Shown: positions 9,669-22,119, counted from the first letter of the stretch. The stretch is DNA of 64,000 nucleotides from Lolium rigidum (GCF_022539505.1 NC_061510.1:273057687-273121686); one strand, 5' to 3'. The notes: generated by a model not told the origin, from the sequence alone. Made by a program: numbers and translations.

Positions 9669-11159
9669 TGATACGTCTCCAACGTACCTATAATTTATGA
9701 TGTTCCATGCTTGTTTTATGACAATACTTACATGTTTTCCTTGCACTTTATAATGTTTTTATGCATTTTCCGGAACTAACCTATTAACGAGATGCCGAAG
9801 GGCCAGTTCCTTTTTTCTGCTGTTTTTGGTTCCAGAAAGGCTGTTCGGGCAATATTCTTGGAATTCGACGAAACGAAGACCCAACATCTTATTTTTCCCG
9901 GAACCTTCCAGAAAGTCAAAGGGGGACCAGAGGGGAGCCCTGGGGGGCCCACACGTGTGGTCGGCGCGGCCCAGGAGGGGGGCGCGCCGCCCTAGTGTGA
10001 GGTGGCCCCGTGGCCCCTCCGACTCCGACTCTTCGCCTATTTAAGCCCTGGTGACCTAAAAACGCGATACCAATTGACGAAACTCCAGAAAGACTCCAGG
10101 GGCGCCGCCACCAACGCGAAACTCCGTTTCGGGGGAGAGAAGTCTCTGTTCTGGCACCCTGCCGGGACGGGGAAGTGCCCCCGGAAGCCATCTCCATCGA
10201 CGCCACCGCCTCCATCATGCTCCGTGAGTAGTTCCCCCATGGACTACGGGTTCTAGCTGTAGCTAGTTGGTATTCTCTCCTCCATGTACTTCAATACAAT
10301 GATCTCATGAGCTGCCTTACATGATTGAGATTCATCTGATGTAATCGGTGTTGTGTTTGTTGGGATCCGATGGATTGTTACATTATGATTAGTCTGTATA
10401 TAAAGTTTATGAAGTTTTTGTTGCTGCAATCTTGTTGTGTTTAATGCTTGTCACTAGGGCCCGAGTTGCATGATCTTAGATTTAAGCTCTATACTTATTG
10501 CTTAGATTGTATCTACAAGTTGTATGCACATGTCTATGTCCGGAACCAAAGGCCCCAAAGTGACAGAAATTGGGACAACTGGAGGGGAAGGCTTAGATAT
10601 GAGGATCACATGTTTTCACGGAGTGTTAATGCTTTGCTCGGTGCTCTATTAAAAGGAGTGCCTTAATTTCCGAGTAGATTCCCTAGAGGCCCGGCTGCCA
10701 CCTGCTGGTAGGACAAAAGATGTTGTACAAGTTTCTCATTGCGAGCACGTATGACTATATATGGAAAACATGCCTACATGATTAATAATCTTGATGTTCT
10801 GTCTTAATGCTATTTCAATCCTATCAATTGCCCAACTGTAATTTGTTCACCCAACACTTGTTATTGGAGAGTTACCACTAGTGTAGATAGCTGGGAACCC
10901 CGGTCCATCTCTCATCATCATATACTCTTTTCTATATGTCATTGGAAGTAGTATCAACTATTTTCTGGTGCCACTGCTCTCATATTACTGCTGCTTTCAC
11001 ATCACCCCTGTTACTAGTGCTTTTCCAGGTGCAGCTGAATTGACAACTCAGTTGTTAAGGCTTATAAGTATTCTTTACCTCCCCTTGTGTCGAATCAATA
11101 AATTTGGGTTTTACTTCCCGCGAAGACTGTTGCGATCCCCTATACTAGTGGGTTATCAA
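9669..11159 (+). repeat. 5' LTR of element D
   Basis: 1491 bp, TGATACGTCTCC to GGGTTATCA. The first third resembles LTRs B, C, E, F and G, including the GATACG...CGTA-type end; the last two thirds are distinct. A TATA-like CCTATTTAAG lies at about 10037. Confidence 0.8.
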
Positions 11160-11170
11160 GACTATTTTCT

Positions 11171-11188
11171 AGCGCCGTTGCCGGGGAG
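11171..11188 (+). other. Primer-binding site of D (tRNA-Asp type, one mismatch)
   Basis: TAGCGCCGTTGCCGGGGA. The 3' end of plant tRNA-Asp would pair with TGGCGCCGTTGCCGGGG, so one base differs. Confidence 0.8.
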
Positions 11189-11430
11189 GCATAGCTCTAC
11201 TCATAAGTTCACCTGGGGAGTACACTCTACCTCTATCTCTGTTTTTATCTTATTTTATTTTGTTTTGCTTAGTTTACTTTTGTCTAGTTTATTTGTGCTT
11301 AGTTTATTCCTGTCTAGTATTATTTTGCTTAGTTTACTTTTGTCTAGTTTGTTTTTGTTTTGTTTTACTTTTCTTATATACTCGAAAATCCATAAAAATT
11401 TGAAAAACCGAAATATTAAAAACTGTTGTT

Positions 11431-12556
11431 ATGGAAGAACCTATAACCTATTTGGAGCTTATAGAATTATATAATAATTATAGAGAATCAAGAACGGGAA
11501 AAGTTATGAGTGCTGTGATAGAAAAACTGAATACAATTGCTAAAATCTTGCTTAAACGCCATGATATAAACCGTTGCTCTAAACAGGATACTAAACATCT
11601 TAAATTTCAATGTGGCTTTAGTAAGGAAGTTTTAATTAAGAACTATAATTGGAATAGCTATATTCATTTTGGGTTCGAAGAAGTAGAACAATTTGTTTTG
11701 TTTATGGGAGCTTCTGAGATTGAATCCTTCATTTCTAGAAATTATGAAACTTGTGTTGTTTGTAAGGACCTTAAAGATTATGTCTCTTCTATCTTTAATT
11801 TTTTGCATAGAAAGCTACAGTGATAATCCTTATATCATTGATTATAAAGAGAGACCCATTAATGCACAAGAATGCACTCACAATTTGCAGGAACCAGTGG
11901 AAGAAGAAATTGATGAACCAGAAAGCTCATTGGATGAAAAAGAGGAGGAAATTGATGAACCTGAAAGCTCATTGGATGAAAAAGAAGAGTAGAGTGATGA
12001 ACAAAAGGAGGAAGAATGGATTATCTACCCATGCCAACCTTCTAATGAGAGTAACTCTTTATCTCTTACACTATTTGATTGTCCTCCATGCTTACCAAAG
12101 GAGGTTGAATGCTATGTTCCTGTAGATTCTCTTGAAATATTCCCTATGAGTAAAACTTGTGAGAATTATGCTCCTGTGATCTATGATAATCCATGCTATT
12201 TTGATAAATCTTATGATAATGCTTTGTTTGTGCCTGATGTCGATATGCATGGTACTAAAGAGTTTTGCTTGGCAAATGTTTATGATAAATCTCTAGATGA
12301 TGGTCCTATGTTACTTGATAAATTTAATTGTACTACTAATGAAAATGGGATTGGAGAGGTCTTGACTTTATCTAGGAGTCCCATACCTTTTGAGATTGAT
12401 CAATCATCTTGTTATATTATTGATAAAAGTGGTTTAGAAAGTTTTGATCCTATCATTTTTGAGCTTGATAAAAATTATGTGTTTGTGGATCATGAAAAGC
12501 ATGCTTTATGTGATGGTTATATTGTTGAGTTTATTCATGAAGCTACTGAAAATTAT
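11431..12556 (+). pseudogene. Unknown ORF in gag position of D, frameshifted, with a stop and truncated
   Basis: Starting at ATG 11431 (MEEPITYLEL) the frame is open to about 11815, then continues one frame over, meets TAG at 11990-11992, and remains open from there until the junction with E at about 12556. The C-terminal part is rich in Asp, Tyr and Pro, with an exact-looking duplication of about 42 bp at about 11907-11990 (repeated EEIDEPESSLDEKEE). Near the end is HALCDGYIVEFIHEATENY, closely similar to a segment in the B and C proteins (HDKNALCDSYIVEF...). No enzyme motif is seen. It follows the primer-binding site directly, the usual place of gag, but does not look like gag. The rest of the protein, including any membrane segment as in B, is lost. 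Confidence 0.6.
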
Positions 12557-12725
12557 CATCAGAACTAACACCAGAAAATTGCTCTCTCATAACAAGATTC
12601 AGTAAAGCAGGTTTAATTTCAAAGAATTCTGCTGTAGTAGCAGGTGGAGCAATAGGTGTGCATAGGAAATCATTATTATTTGTGCTAGTGAAGTCACACA
12701 ACTTAGTATTCTCAACAGTACCCAT
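12557..12725 (-). pseudogene. gag: gag N-terminus of E, truncated
   Basis: About 56 codons from ATG 12725 (MGTVENTKLC), ending EQFSGVSSDD before the frame enters foreign D sequence. The start and the sequence TPIAPPATTAEFFEIKPALL match the N-terminus of Athila-like Gag proteins common in cereal genomes, as far as I recall that family. It lies 230 nt after the primer-binding site, as expected for gag. Only the extreme N-terminus is left, with no capsid or zinc-knuckle motifs, so it is non-functional. It shows that the E/F family starts with a regular gag, unlike B, C and D. Confidence 0.65.
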
Positions 12726-12954
12726 TTTAGCAGTAGTAAATAAAGCAAACTAAATAAAGTAAATGCAAGTAACTAATTTTTGTGTGTTTTTGATATAGAG
12801 AACGAGAGAGTAAATAAAGTAAAGCTAGCAACTAATTTTTTTGTGTTTTGTTTAAGTGCAGCAAACGAAGTAGTAAATAAAATAAAGTAAAGCAAGACAA
12901 AAACAAAGTAAAGAGATTGGAACTGGAAGACTCCCCTTGCAGTGTGTCTTGATC

Positions 12955-12972
12955 TCCCCGGCAACGACGCCA
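12955..12972 (-). other. Primer-binding site of E (tRNA-Asp type)
   Basis: Minus strand reads TGGCGTCGTTGCCGGGGA, one mismatch from the tRNA-Asp complement; 11 nt separate it from the LTR. Confidence 0.8.
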
Positions 12973-12983
12973 GAAAAAATGCT

Positions 12984-14580
12984 TGATGCGTGTAGTTGAC
13001 ACGTCCGTTGGGAACCCCAAGAGGAAGGTGTGATGCGCACAGTAGCAACTTTTCCCTCAGAAAGAAACCAAGGTTTATCGAACCAGGAGGAGCCAAGAAG
13101 CACGTTGAAGGTTGATGGCGGAGGAGTGTAGTGCGGCGCAACACCGGGGATTACGGCGCCAACGTGGAACCTCGCACAACACAATCACAGAACTTTGCCC
13201 CAACGTAACGGCGAGGTTGTCAATCTCACCGGCTTGCTGTAAACAAAGGATTAGATGTATAGTGTGGATGATGATGTTTGTTTGCAAAGAACAGTAAAGA
13301 ACAATTGCAGCAGTTTGTATTTCATATGTAAAGAATAGGACCGGGGTCCACAGTTCACTAGTGGTGTCTCTCCCATAAGATAGCAAATGTTGGGTGAACA
13401 AATTACAGTTGGGCAATTGACAAATAAAGAAGGCATAACAATGCACATACATGTATCATGATGAGTACTATGAGATTTAATCAGGGCATTACGACAAAGT
13501 ACATAGACCGCTATCCAGCATGCATCTATGCCTAAAAAGTCCACCTTCAGGTTATCATCCGAACCCCTCCGGTATTAAGTTGTAAACAACGAGACAATTG
13601 CATTAAGTATGGTGCGTAATGTAATCAACACAAATATCCTTAGACAAAGCATCGATGTTTTATCCCTAGTGGCAACGACACATCCACAACCTTAGAACTT
13701 TCGTCACATCGTCCCAGATTTAATGGAGGCATGAACCCACTATCGAGCATAAATACTCCCTCTTGGAGTCACAAGTATCAACTTGGCCGAGCCTCTACTA
13801 GCAATGGAGAGCATGCAAGAACATAAATAACATATATGATAGATTGATAATCAACTTGACATAGTATTCAATATTCATCGGATCCCAACAAACACAACAT
13901 GAAGGATTACAAATAGATGATCTTGATCATGATAGGCAGCTCACAAGATCTAACATGATAGCACAACGAGGAGAAGACGACCATCTAGCTACTGCTATGG
14001 ACCCATAGTCCAGGGGTGAACTACTCACACATCGATCCGGAGGCGATCATGGCGATGAAGAGACATCCGGGAGATGATTCCCCTCTCCGGCAGGGTGCCG
14101 GAGGCGATCTCCTGAATCCCCCGAGATGGGATTGGCGGCGGCGGCGTCTCTGGAAGGTTTTCCGTATCGTGGCTCTCGGTACTGGGGGTTTCGCGATGAA
14201 GACTATATGTAGGCGGAAGGGCAGGTCAGGGGGCCACACGAGGGCCCCACACACCAGGGCCGCGCGGCCAGCACCTGGGCCGCGCCGCCCTGTTGTGGCG
14301 GCGCCTCGTGGCCCCACTTCGTAAGTCCTCCGGTCTTCTGGAAGCTTCGCGGAAAAATAGGCCCCTAGGCGTTGATTTCGTCCAATTCCGAGAATATTTC
14401 CTTACTAGGATTTCTGAAACCAAAAACAACAGAAAACAGCAACTGACTCTTCGGCATCTCGTCAATAGGTTAGTGCCGGAAAATGCATAATAATGACATA
14501 TAATGTGTATAAAACATGTGAGTATCATCATAAAAGTAGCATGGAACATAAGAAATTATAGATACGTTTGGGACGTATCA
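12984..14580 (-). repeat. 5' LTR of element E
   Basis: 1597 bp, plus-strand ends TGATGCGTG and GACGTATCA. Homologous over its length with the F LTR at 58812-60403. Confidence 0.8.
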
Positions 14581-15324
14581 GTCACCATTACATCATGGAG
14601 GAGGAATAGAATACTTTAATAACATCACTAGAGTAGCACATAGATGATATTCAACTAGATCACAAAGCTCATGATCACATAAAGATCACATGAGAGAGAG
14701 ATGAACCACATAGCTACGGTACAGCCCTTAGCCTCGGGGGAGAACCACTCCCTCCTCATCATAGGAGGCAGCAGCGTCGATGGAGATGGCGGTGGTGTCG
14801 ATGGAGATGCCTTCCGGGGGCACTTCCCCGTCCCGGCGGCGTGCCGGAATAGAGACTTCTGTCCCCCAAATCTTGGCTTCGCGATGGCGGCGGCTCTGAA
14901 ACTTTTCTCGTATCGTGGCTTATCCGTGTCGAAGATTTAGGTCAAGACGGCTTAAATAGGCGAAGAGGCGGAGTCGGAGCGGCCACGGGGCCTCCTCACA
15001 CTAGGGGGCGCCCCCCTTGGGCCGCGCCGCCACCATGTGTGGTGGCCCTGGGCCTCTCCTCTGGCCCCTCTCCGGTGTTCTGGAAGCTTCGTGGAATTAT
15101 AAGATACTGGGCGTTGATTTCGTCCAATTCCGAGAATATTTCCTTACTAGGATTTCTGAAACCAAAAAAACAGCAGAAAACAGGAACTGGCACTTCGGCA
15201 TCTTGTCAATAGGTTAGTTCCGGAAAATGCATAATAATGAGATAAAGTGTGTATAAAACATGTGAGTATCATCATAAAAGTAGCATGGAACATAAGAAAT
15301 TATAGATACGTTTGAGACGTATCA
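14581..15324 (-). repeat. Inner part of C's 3' LTR
   Basis: It matches 30915-31661 of C's 5' LTR. The equivalent of 30219-30914 is absent on this side. Confidence 0.85.
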
Positions 15325-15701
15325 AGCATCCCCAAGCTTAGTTCCTACTCGCCCTCGAGTAGGTAAACGATAACAAGGATAATTTCTTAAGTGACATGCT
15401 ATCATAATCTTGATCAATACTATTGTAAAGCATATGAGATGAATGCATCGATTCGAAGCAATGGTAAAGACAATGAGTAAACAAATGAATCATATAGCAA
15501 AGACTTTTCATGAATAATACTTTCAAGACAAGCATCAATAAGACTTGCATAAGAGTTACTCATAAAGCAATAGATTCTTAGTAGAAAGCTTTGAAACAAC
15601 ACAGAGGAAGATATAAGTTTCAGCAATTGCTTTCAACTTCAACATATTTATCTCATGGATAATTGTCAACACAAAGTAATATAACAAGTGCAATAGGTAA
15701 A
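15325..15701 (-). other. C internal region, 3' non-coding, left of B
   Basis: It begins with the polypurine side of the element (minus strand ...AAGCTTGGGGATGCT before the LTR). No gene. The last five bases GTAAA (15697-15701) are the target duplication of B. Confidence 0.8.
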
Positions 15702-17182
15702 TGATGTCTACGGGTGCTTCTATTCTTGTAGACAGTGTTGGGCCTCCAAGAGCAGAGGTTTGTAGAACAGCAGCAAGTTTCCCTTAAGTGGATCACTCAA
15801 GGTTTATCGAACTCAGGGAGGAAGAGGTCAAAGATATCCCTCTCAAGCAACCCTGCAATCACGATACAAGAAGTCTCTTGTGTCCCCAACACACCTAATA
15901 CACTTGTCAGATGTATAGGTGCACTAGTTCGGCGAAGAGATAGTGAAATACAAGTAATATGGATGTATATGAGTGGTAATAGCAATCTGAATAAAATATG
16001 GCAGCGAGTAAACATGCAACAGAACAGTAAGTAAACGGAGTTTCGATGCTTAGAAACAAGGCATAGGGATCATACTTTCACTAGTGGACACTCTCAACAT
16101 TGATCACATAATAAAACCACTCTACACTCTCTTGTTGGATGATGAACACCACTAATTGCGTAGGGCTACAAGAGCACCTCAATGCCGGAGTTAACAAGCT
16201 CCACAACATTCGATTTTCATATTTAAATAACCTTAGAGTGCATGATAGATCATTGCAATTACACCAAGTACTAACATAGCATGCACACTTTCACCATCAC
16301 ACTATGAAGGAGGAATAGATCACATCAATACTATCATAGCAATAATTAACTTCATAATCTACAAGATATCACAATCATAACCTACGCCAAGTACTACATG
16401 ATGCACACACTGTCACCTTTACACCATGGAGGAGGAATAGAGTACTTTAATAACATCACTAGAGTAACACATAGATGAATAGTGATACAAAACTCATATG
16501 AATCTCAATCATGTAAGGCAGCTCATGAGATCATTGTATTGAAGTACATAGGAGAGAGATTAACCACATAGCTACCGGTACGGACCTTAGCCTCGATGGA
16601 GAACTACTCCCTCCTCATGGGAGACGAGCAGCGTTGATGAAGATGGCGGTGGTGTTGATGGAGATGCCTTGCGGGGGCACTTCCCCGTCCCGGCGGCGTG
16701 CCGGAACAGAGAATTCTGTCCCCCAGATCTTGGCTTCGCGATGGCGGCGGCTCTGCAAGGTTTCTCGTACCGTGGTTTTTCCGTATCGAAGATTTAGGTC
16801 AGGGGGCTTCTTATAGGCGAAGAGGCGGAGTCAGAAGGGTTACGGGGGCGCCACACAATAGGGGGGTGCGGCCCAGGCCCTAGCCGCGCCGCACTATCAT
16901 CTGGGCCCACCAGGGCTCCCCTCTGGTGGCTCTCGGGTGGTCTGGAAGCTTCGTGGAAAAATAGGATGCTGCGCATTGATTTCGTCTGATTCCGGAATAT
17001 TTCCTTACTAGGATTTCGGAACCAAAAACAGCGTAGACAACGAAGCGGCCCTTCGGCATCTCGTTAATAGGTTAGTTCCGGACAACGCATAATAATGACA
17101 TATAATGTGTATAAAACATGTGAGTATCATCAATAAAGTAGGATGGAACATAAGAAATTATAGATACGTTTGAGACGTATCA
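15702..17182 (-). repeat. B LTR, left (3' LTR)
   Basis: 1481 bp, TGATGTCTAC...GACGTATCA on the plus strand. On the minus strand a TATA-like CCTATAAGAA lies near 16808-16817. Confidence 0.85.
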
Positions 17183-19709
17183 AGCATCCCCAAGCTTAGT
17201 TCCTACTCGCCCTCGAGTAGGTAAACGATAACAAGGATAATTTCTGAAGTGACATGCTATCATAATCTTGATCAATACAATTGTAAAGCATATGTAATGA
17301 ATGCAGCGATTCAAAGCAATGGTAAAGATAATGAGTAAACAAATGAATCATATAGCAAAGACTTTTCATGAATAGTACTTTCAAGACAAGCATCAATAAG
17401 ACTTGCATAAGAGTTACTCATAAAGCAATAGATTCTTAGTAAAAGCATTGAAGCAACACAAAGGAAGATATAAGTTTCAGCGGTTGCTTTAAACTTCAAC
17501 ATATTTATCTCATGGATAATTGTCAACATAAAGCAATATAACAAGTGCAATAAGTAAACATGTAAGAATCAATGCACACAGTTGATACAAGTGTTTGCTT
17601 CTAAGATAGAAAGAATAGGTAAACTGACTCAACAATAAAGTAAAAGAGTGGCCCTTCGCAGAGGGAAGCAGGGATTAAATCATGTGCTAGAGCTTTTTAA
17701 GTTTTGAAATCATATAGAGAGCATAAAAATAAAGTTTTGAGAGGTGTTTGTTGTTGTCAACGAATGGTAGTGGGCACTCTAACCCCCTTGCCAAACAGAC
17801 TTTCAAAGAGCGGCTCCCATGAAGGACGTTATCTCCACCAGCAAGGTAGATCATCCCTCTTCTCTTTTGTTTACACATGTACTTTAGTTTTATTTATGGA
17901 TGACACTCCTCCCAACCTTTTGCTTACACAAGCCATGGCTAACCGAATCCTCGGGTGCCTTCCAACATTCACATACCATGAAGGAGTGTCTATTTGAAAA
18001 ATTAAGTTGCTTATCGATGAATCAGAGCAAAACATGTGAAGAGAATTATTAATGAAGGTTGATTAATTGGGGGCTGGGAACCCCGCGCCAGCTCTTTTTG
18101 CAAAATTATTGGATAAGCGGATGAAGCCACTAGTCCATTGGTGAAAGCTGCCCAACAAGATTGAAAGATAAAACACCACATACTTCCTCATGAGCTATAA
18201 AACATTGACACAAATAAGGAGTAATAAAGTTTTGAATCGTTTAAAGGTAGCACATAAAGTAATTTACTTTGGAATGGCAGAGAAATACCATGTGGTAGGT
18301 AGGTATGGTGGACACAAATGGCATGGTTATTGGCTCAAGGATTTGGATGCACGAGAAGAATTCCTCTCAATACAAGGCTAGGCTAGCAAGGTTGTTTGAA
18401 GCAAACTCAAGTATAAAACGGTGCAGCAAAGCTTACATATGAACATATTGTAACTATTATAAGACTTTACATTGTCTCCTTGTTGTTCAAACACCTCAAC
18501 CAGAAAATATCTAGACTCTAGAGAGACTAATCATGCAAACCAAATTTTAACAAGCTCTATGTAGTTATTCATTAATGGGTACAAGGTACATGATGCAAGA
18601 GCTTAAACATTAAAATAAGAAATTGCTTATTAAAACATTAATCTGCCATTGAATTCTAGATCTATATGAGCATAACAATTGCCAAGTATCACATTATTCA
18701 AGACATTAAACCATTTACAACATGCAGCATTTTCCGTTTCAAACCATATAAGATTGAACGAAGCAGTTTCAACCTTCACCATGAACATTAAGAATAAAGC
18801 TAAGAACACATGTGTTCATATGCAACAGCGGAGCGTGTCTCTCTACCACACAAGCATGAATTTATTCAGAGAATGAAAATAACAAAACGAAAATAAAAGC
18901 ACACAGATGCTCCAAGTAAAGCACATAAGATGTGACCGAATAAAAATATAGTTTCAAGAGAAGAAACCTGATAAGTTGTCGATGAAGAAGGGGATGCCTT
19001 GGGCATCCCGGGCTTAGATGCTTGAGTCTTCTTGAAATATGCAGGGATGAACCACGGGGGCATCCCCAAGCTTAGACTTTTCACTCTTCTTGATCATATT
19101 GTATCATCCTCCTCTCTTGACCCTTGAAAACTTCCTCCACACCAAACTCAAAACAAACTCATTAGAGGGTTAGTGCATAATCAAAAATTCACATGTTCAG
19201 AGGTGACACAATCATTCTTAACACTTATGGACATTGCTCAAAGCTACTGGAAGTTAATGGAACAAATAAATCCATCCAACACGGCAAAAGAGGCAATGCG
19301 AAATAAAAGGCAGAATCTGTCAAAACAGAACAGTCCGTAAAGACGAATTTTTAAGAGGCACCAGACTTGCTCAGATGAAAATGCCCAAATTGAATGAAAG
19401 TTGCGTACATATCTGAGGATCACTCACGTAAATTGGCAGGTTTTTCTGAGTTACCTACAGAGAATCATACCCAAATTCGTGACAGAAAGAAATCTGTTTC
19501 TGCGCAGTAATCCAAATCTAGTATTGACTTTACTATCAAAGACTTTACTTGGCACAATAATGCAATAAAATAAAGATAAGGAGAGGTTGCTACAGTAGTA
19601 ACAACTTCCAAGACTCAAATATAAAACAAAATTTCTGTAGTAAAATAAACACATGGGTTATCTCCCAAGAAGTGCTTTCTTTATAGCCATTAAGATGGGC
19701 TCAGCAGTT
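17183..19709 (-). other. B first unit: 3' non-coding internal region
   Basis: About 2.5 kb with no conserved ORF. It is homologous to 22120-24597, to parts of C (27013-29310) and to F (60404-62960). The ATTCCTCTC...GGCTAGG and CATCCCCAAGCTTAG motifs recur in all copies. Short ORFs here (for example 17704-17997 plus) are not preserved in C or F. Confidence 0.7.
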
Positions 19710-20471
19710 TTAATGATGCACTCGCAAGAAATAGTAGTTGAAGCAAAAGAGAGCATCAAGAAGCAAATTCAAAACAAATTTAATCCTAAAATGCTTCCTA
19801 TGCATAGGAATCTTGTAAATAAACAAATTCATGAAGCATAATGCAACAAGCATAGAAAGATAAAACAAGTGTAACTTCAAAAATTTCAGCATATAGAGAG
19901 GTGTTTTAGTAACATGAAAACTTCTACAACCATATTTTCCTCTCTCATAATAACTTTCAGTAGCATCATGAGCAAACTCAACAATATAACTATCACATAA
20001 AGCATTCTTATCATGAGTCTCATGCATAAAATTATTGCTACTCCCAACATAAGCATAGTCATTCTTATTAATTGTAGTGGGAGCAAATTTAACAAAGTAA
20101 CTATCGTTATTATTCTCATCAAGTGTAGGAGGCATAGTATAATCACAATAAAATTTACTCTCCATAGTAGGCGGCACCAAAAGACCACTATCATTATAAT
20201 CATCATAAATAGGAGGCATATCATAATCAACATAAACTTTCTCCTCAATACCCGGAGGGCTAAAGAGATCATTTTCATCAAAACCGACCTCCCCAAGCTT
20301 AGAATTTTCCATAGCATTAGCAACAATAGTGTTCAAAGCATTCATATTAATAACATTCCCATTAGCATGCATATAAAGTTCCATGGGTTTTTTAATTCTC
20401 TCTTCAAACACATCATGTCCTAATTCAAGATAAAGTTCATAAAGATCTCTCATATTTTTGTTGTTTTCCAT
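19710..20471 (-). CDS. B first unit: conserved ORF of unknown function in gag position
   Basis: 253 codons starting at ATG 20471 (MENNKNMRDLYELYLELGHD), 138 nt after the primer-binding site in the sense direction. The N-terminal third is helical and charged. Residues about 70-135 hold degenerate repeats of the type SPP..EEKV..DYDMPPIYDDYND, very acidic and rich in Tyr and Pro. Residues about 155-180 carry the conserved block ALCDSYIVEF..DATESYYERGK. Residues about 194-219 (around LKFLKLHLFYLSMLVALCF) are strongly hydrophobic and look like a membrane segment, and a second hydrophobic patch covers about 232-248. No gag, protease or polymerase motif is seen. The second B unit and element C keep the same ORF, so it is probably a real protein. 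An envelope-like or membrane-anchored role is only a guess from the hydrophobic end. Confidence 0.65.
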   Translation of the reverse strand: MENNKNMRDLYELYLELGHDVFEERIKKPMELYMHANGNVINMNALNTIVANAMENSKLGEVGFDENDLFSPPGIEEKVYVDYDMPPIYDDYNDSGLLVPPTMESKFYCDYTMPPTLDENNNDSYFVKFAPTTINKNDYAYVGSSNNFMHETHDKNALCDSYIVEFAHDATESYYERGKYGCRSFHVTKTPLYMLKFLKLHLFYLSMLVALCFMNLFIYKIPMHRKHFRIKFVLNLLLDALFCFNYYFLRVHH

Positions 20472-20609
20472 TATGCCTAACTAGTGTAAACAAGAAACAA
20501 AAAGATGCAATTGCAGGATCTAAAGGAAATAGCTTCGAGCACTTACACAACGGCAACAGAAAAGTACTTAGTTACTTGGGACCGGAGTATGAGTGCCTTT
20601 TACCTTTCC

Positions 20610-20627
20610 TCCCCGGCAACGGCGCCA
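20610..20627 (-). other. Primer-binding site, B first unit (tRNA-Asp)
   Basis: Minus strand TGGCGCCGTTGCCGGGGA, exact complement of the plant tRNA-Asp 3' end; 10 nt from the LTR edge. Confidence 0.9.
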
Positions 20628-20637
20628 GAAAAGTGCT

Positions 20638-22119
20638 CGATGTCTACGGGTGCTTCTATTCTTGTAGACAGTGTTGGGCCTCCAAGAGCGAGAGGTTTGT
20701 AGAACAGCAGCAAGTTTCCCTTAAGTGGATCACCCGGGTTTATCGAACTCGGGGAGGAAGAGGTCAAAGATATCCCTCTATAGCAACCACTGCAATCACG
20801 ATACAAGAAGTCTCTTGTGTCCCCAACACACCTAATACACTTGTCGGATGTATAGGTGCACTAGTTCGGCGAAGAGATAGTGAAATACAAGTAATATGGA
20901 TGTATATGAGTGGTAATAGCAATCTGAATAAAATATGGCGGTGAGTAAACATGCAACGAACGGTAAGTAAACGGAGTTTTGATGCTTAGAAACAAGGCCT
21001 AGGGATCATACTTTCACTAGTGGACACTCTCAACATTGATCACATAATAAAACCACTCTACACTCTCTTGTTGGATGATGAACACCACTAATTGCGTAGG
21101 GCTACAAGAGCACCTCAATGCCGGAGTTAACAAGCTCCACAACATTCGATATTCATATTTAAATAACCTTAGAGTGCATGATAGATCATTGCAATTACAC
21201 CAAGTACTAACATAGCATGCACACTGTCACCATCACACTATGAAGGAGGAATAGATCACATCAATACTATCATAGCAATAATTACCTTCATAATCTACAA
21301 GAGATCACAATCATAACCTACGCCAAGTACTACATGATGCACACACTGTCACCTTTACACCATCGAGGAGGAATAGAGTACTTTAATAACATCACTAGAG
21401 TAACACATAGATGAATAGTGATACAAAACTCATATGAATCTCAATCATGTAAGGCAGCTCATGAGATCATTGTATTGAAGTACATAGGAGAGAGATTAAC
21501 CACATAGCTACCGGTACAGCCCTTAGCCTCGATGGAGAACTACTCCCTCCTCATGGGAGACAGCAGCGTTGATGAAGATGGCGGTGGTGTTGATGGAGAT
21601 GCCTTGCGGGGGCACTTCCCCGTCCCGGCGGCGTGCCGGAACAGAGACTTCTGTCCCCCAGATCTTGGCTTCGCGATGGCGGCGGCTCTGCAAGGTTTCT
21701 CGTACCGTGGTTTTTCCGTATCGAAGATTTAGGTCAGGGGGCTTCTTATAGGCGAAGAGGCGGAGTCAGAAGGGTTACGGGGGCGCCACACAATAGGGGG
21801 GCGCGGCCCAGGCCCTGGCCACGCCGCACTATCATCTGGGCCCACCAGGGCTCCCCTCTGGTGGCTCTCGGGTGGTCTGGAAGCTTCGTGGAAAAATAGG
21901 ATGCTGCGCATTGATTTCGTCCGATTCCGAGAATATTTCCTTACTAGGATTTCTGGAACCAAAAACAGCAGAAAACAGCAACTGGCCCTTCGGCATCTCG
22001 TCAATAGGTTAGTTCCGGAAAACGCATAATAATGACATATAATGTGTATAAAACATGTGAGTATCATCAATAAAGTAGGATGGAACATAAGAAATTATAG
22101 ATACGTTTGAGACGTATCA
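20638..22119 (-). repeat. B LTR, middle (shared)
   Basis: It serves as 5' LTR of the left unit and 3' LTR of the right unit. It starts CGATG instead of TGATG at its PBS side, as does the right LTR, fitting a recombinant 3'/5' LTR. Confidence 0.85.

Larger units (their letters stand above)
9669..12556 (+). mobile_element. Element D: 5' half of a plus-strand LTR element, fused to E
   Basis: LTR 9669-11159, PBS 11171-11188, then a broken ORF to about 12556, where sequence switches to the opposite-strand element E with a 2-bp overlap (AT). The 3' half of D is missing. Confidence 0.75.
12557..14580 (-). mobile_element. Element E: 5' part of a minus-strand LTR element
   Basis: Minus strand: LTR 14580-12984, PBS 12972-12955, leader, then a gag start (12725) cut at the D junction near 12557. 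The LTR is of the same family as F (58812-60403). The left boundary with D carries no target duplication; C sequence resumes at 14581. Confidence 0.75.

Noticed and set aside
20013..20423. Plus-strand Ile/Asn/His-rich ORF opposite the B protein (and 24901-25311, 29539-29757)
   Set aside because: Mirror of the acidic Tyr-rich repeats on the other strand. The minus-strand frame is the one preserved in C.
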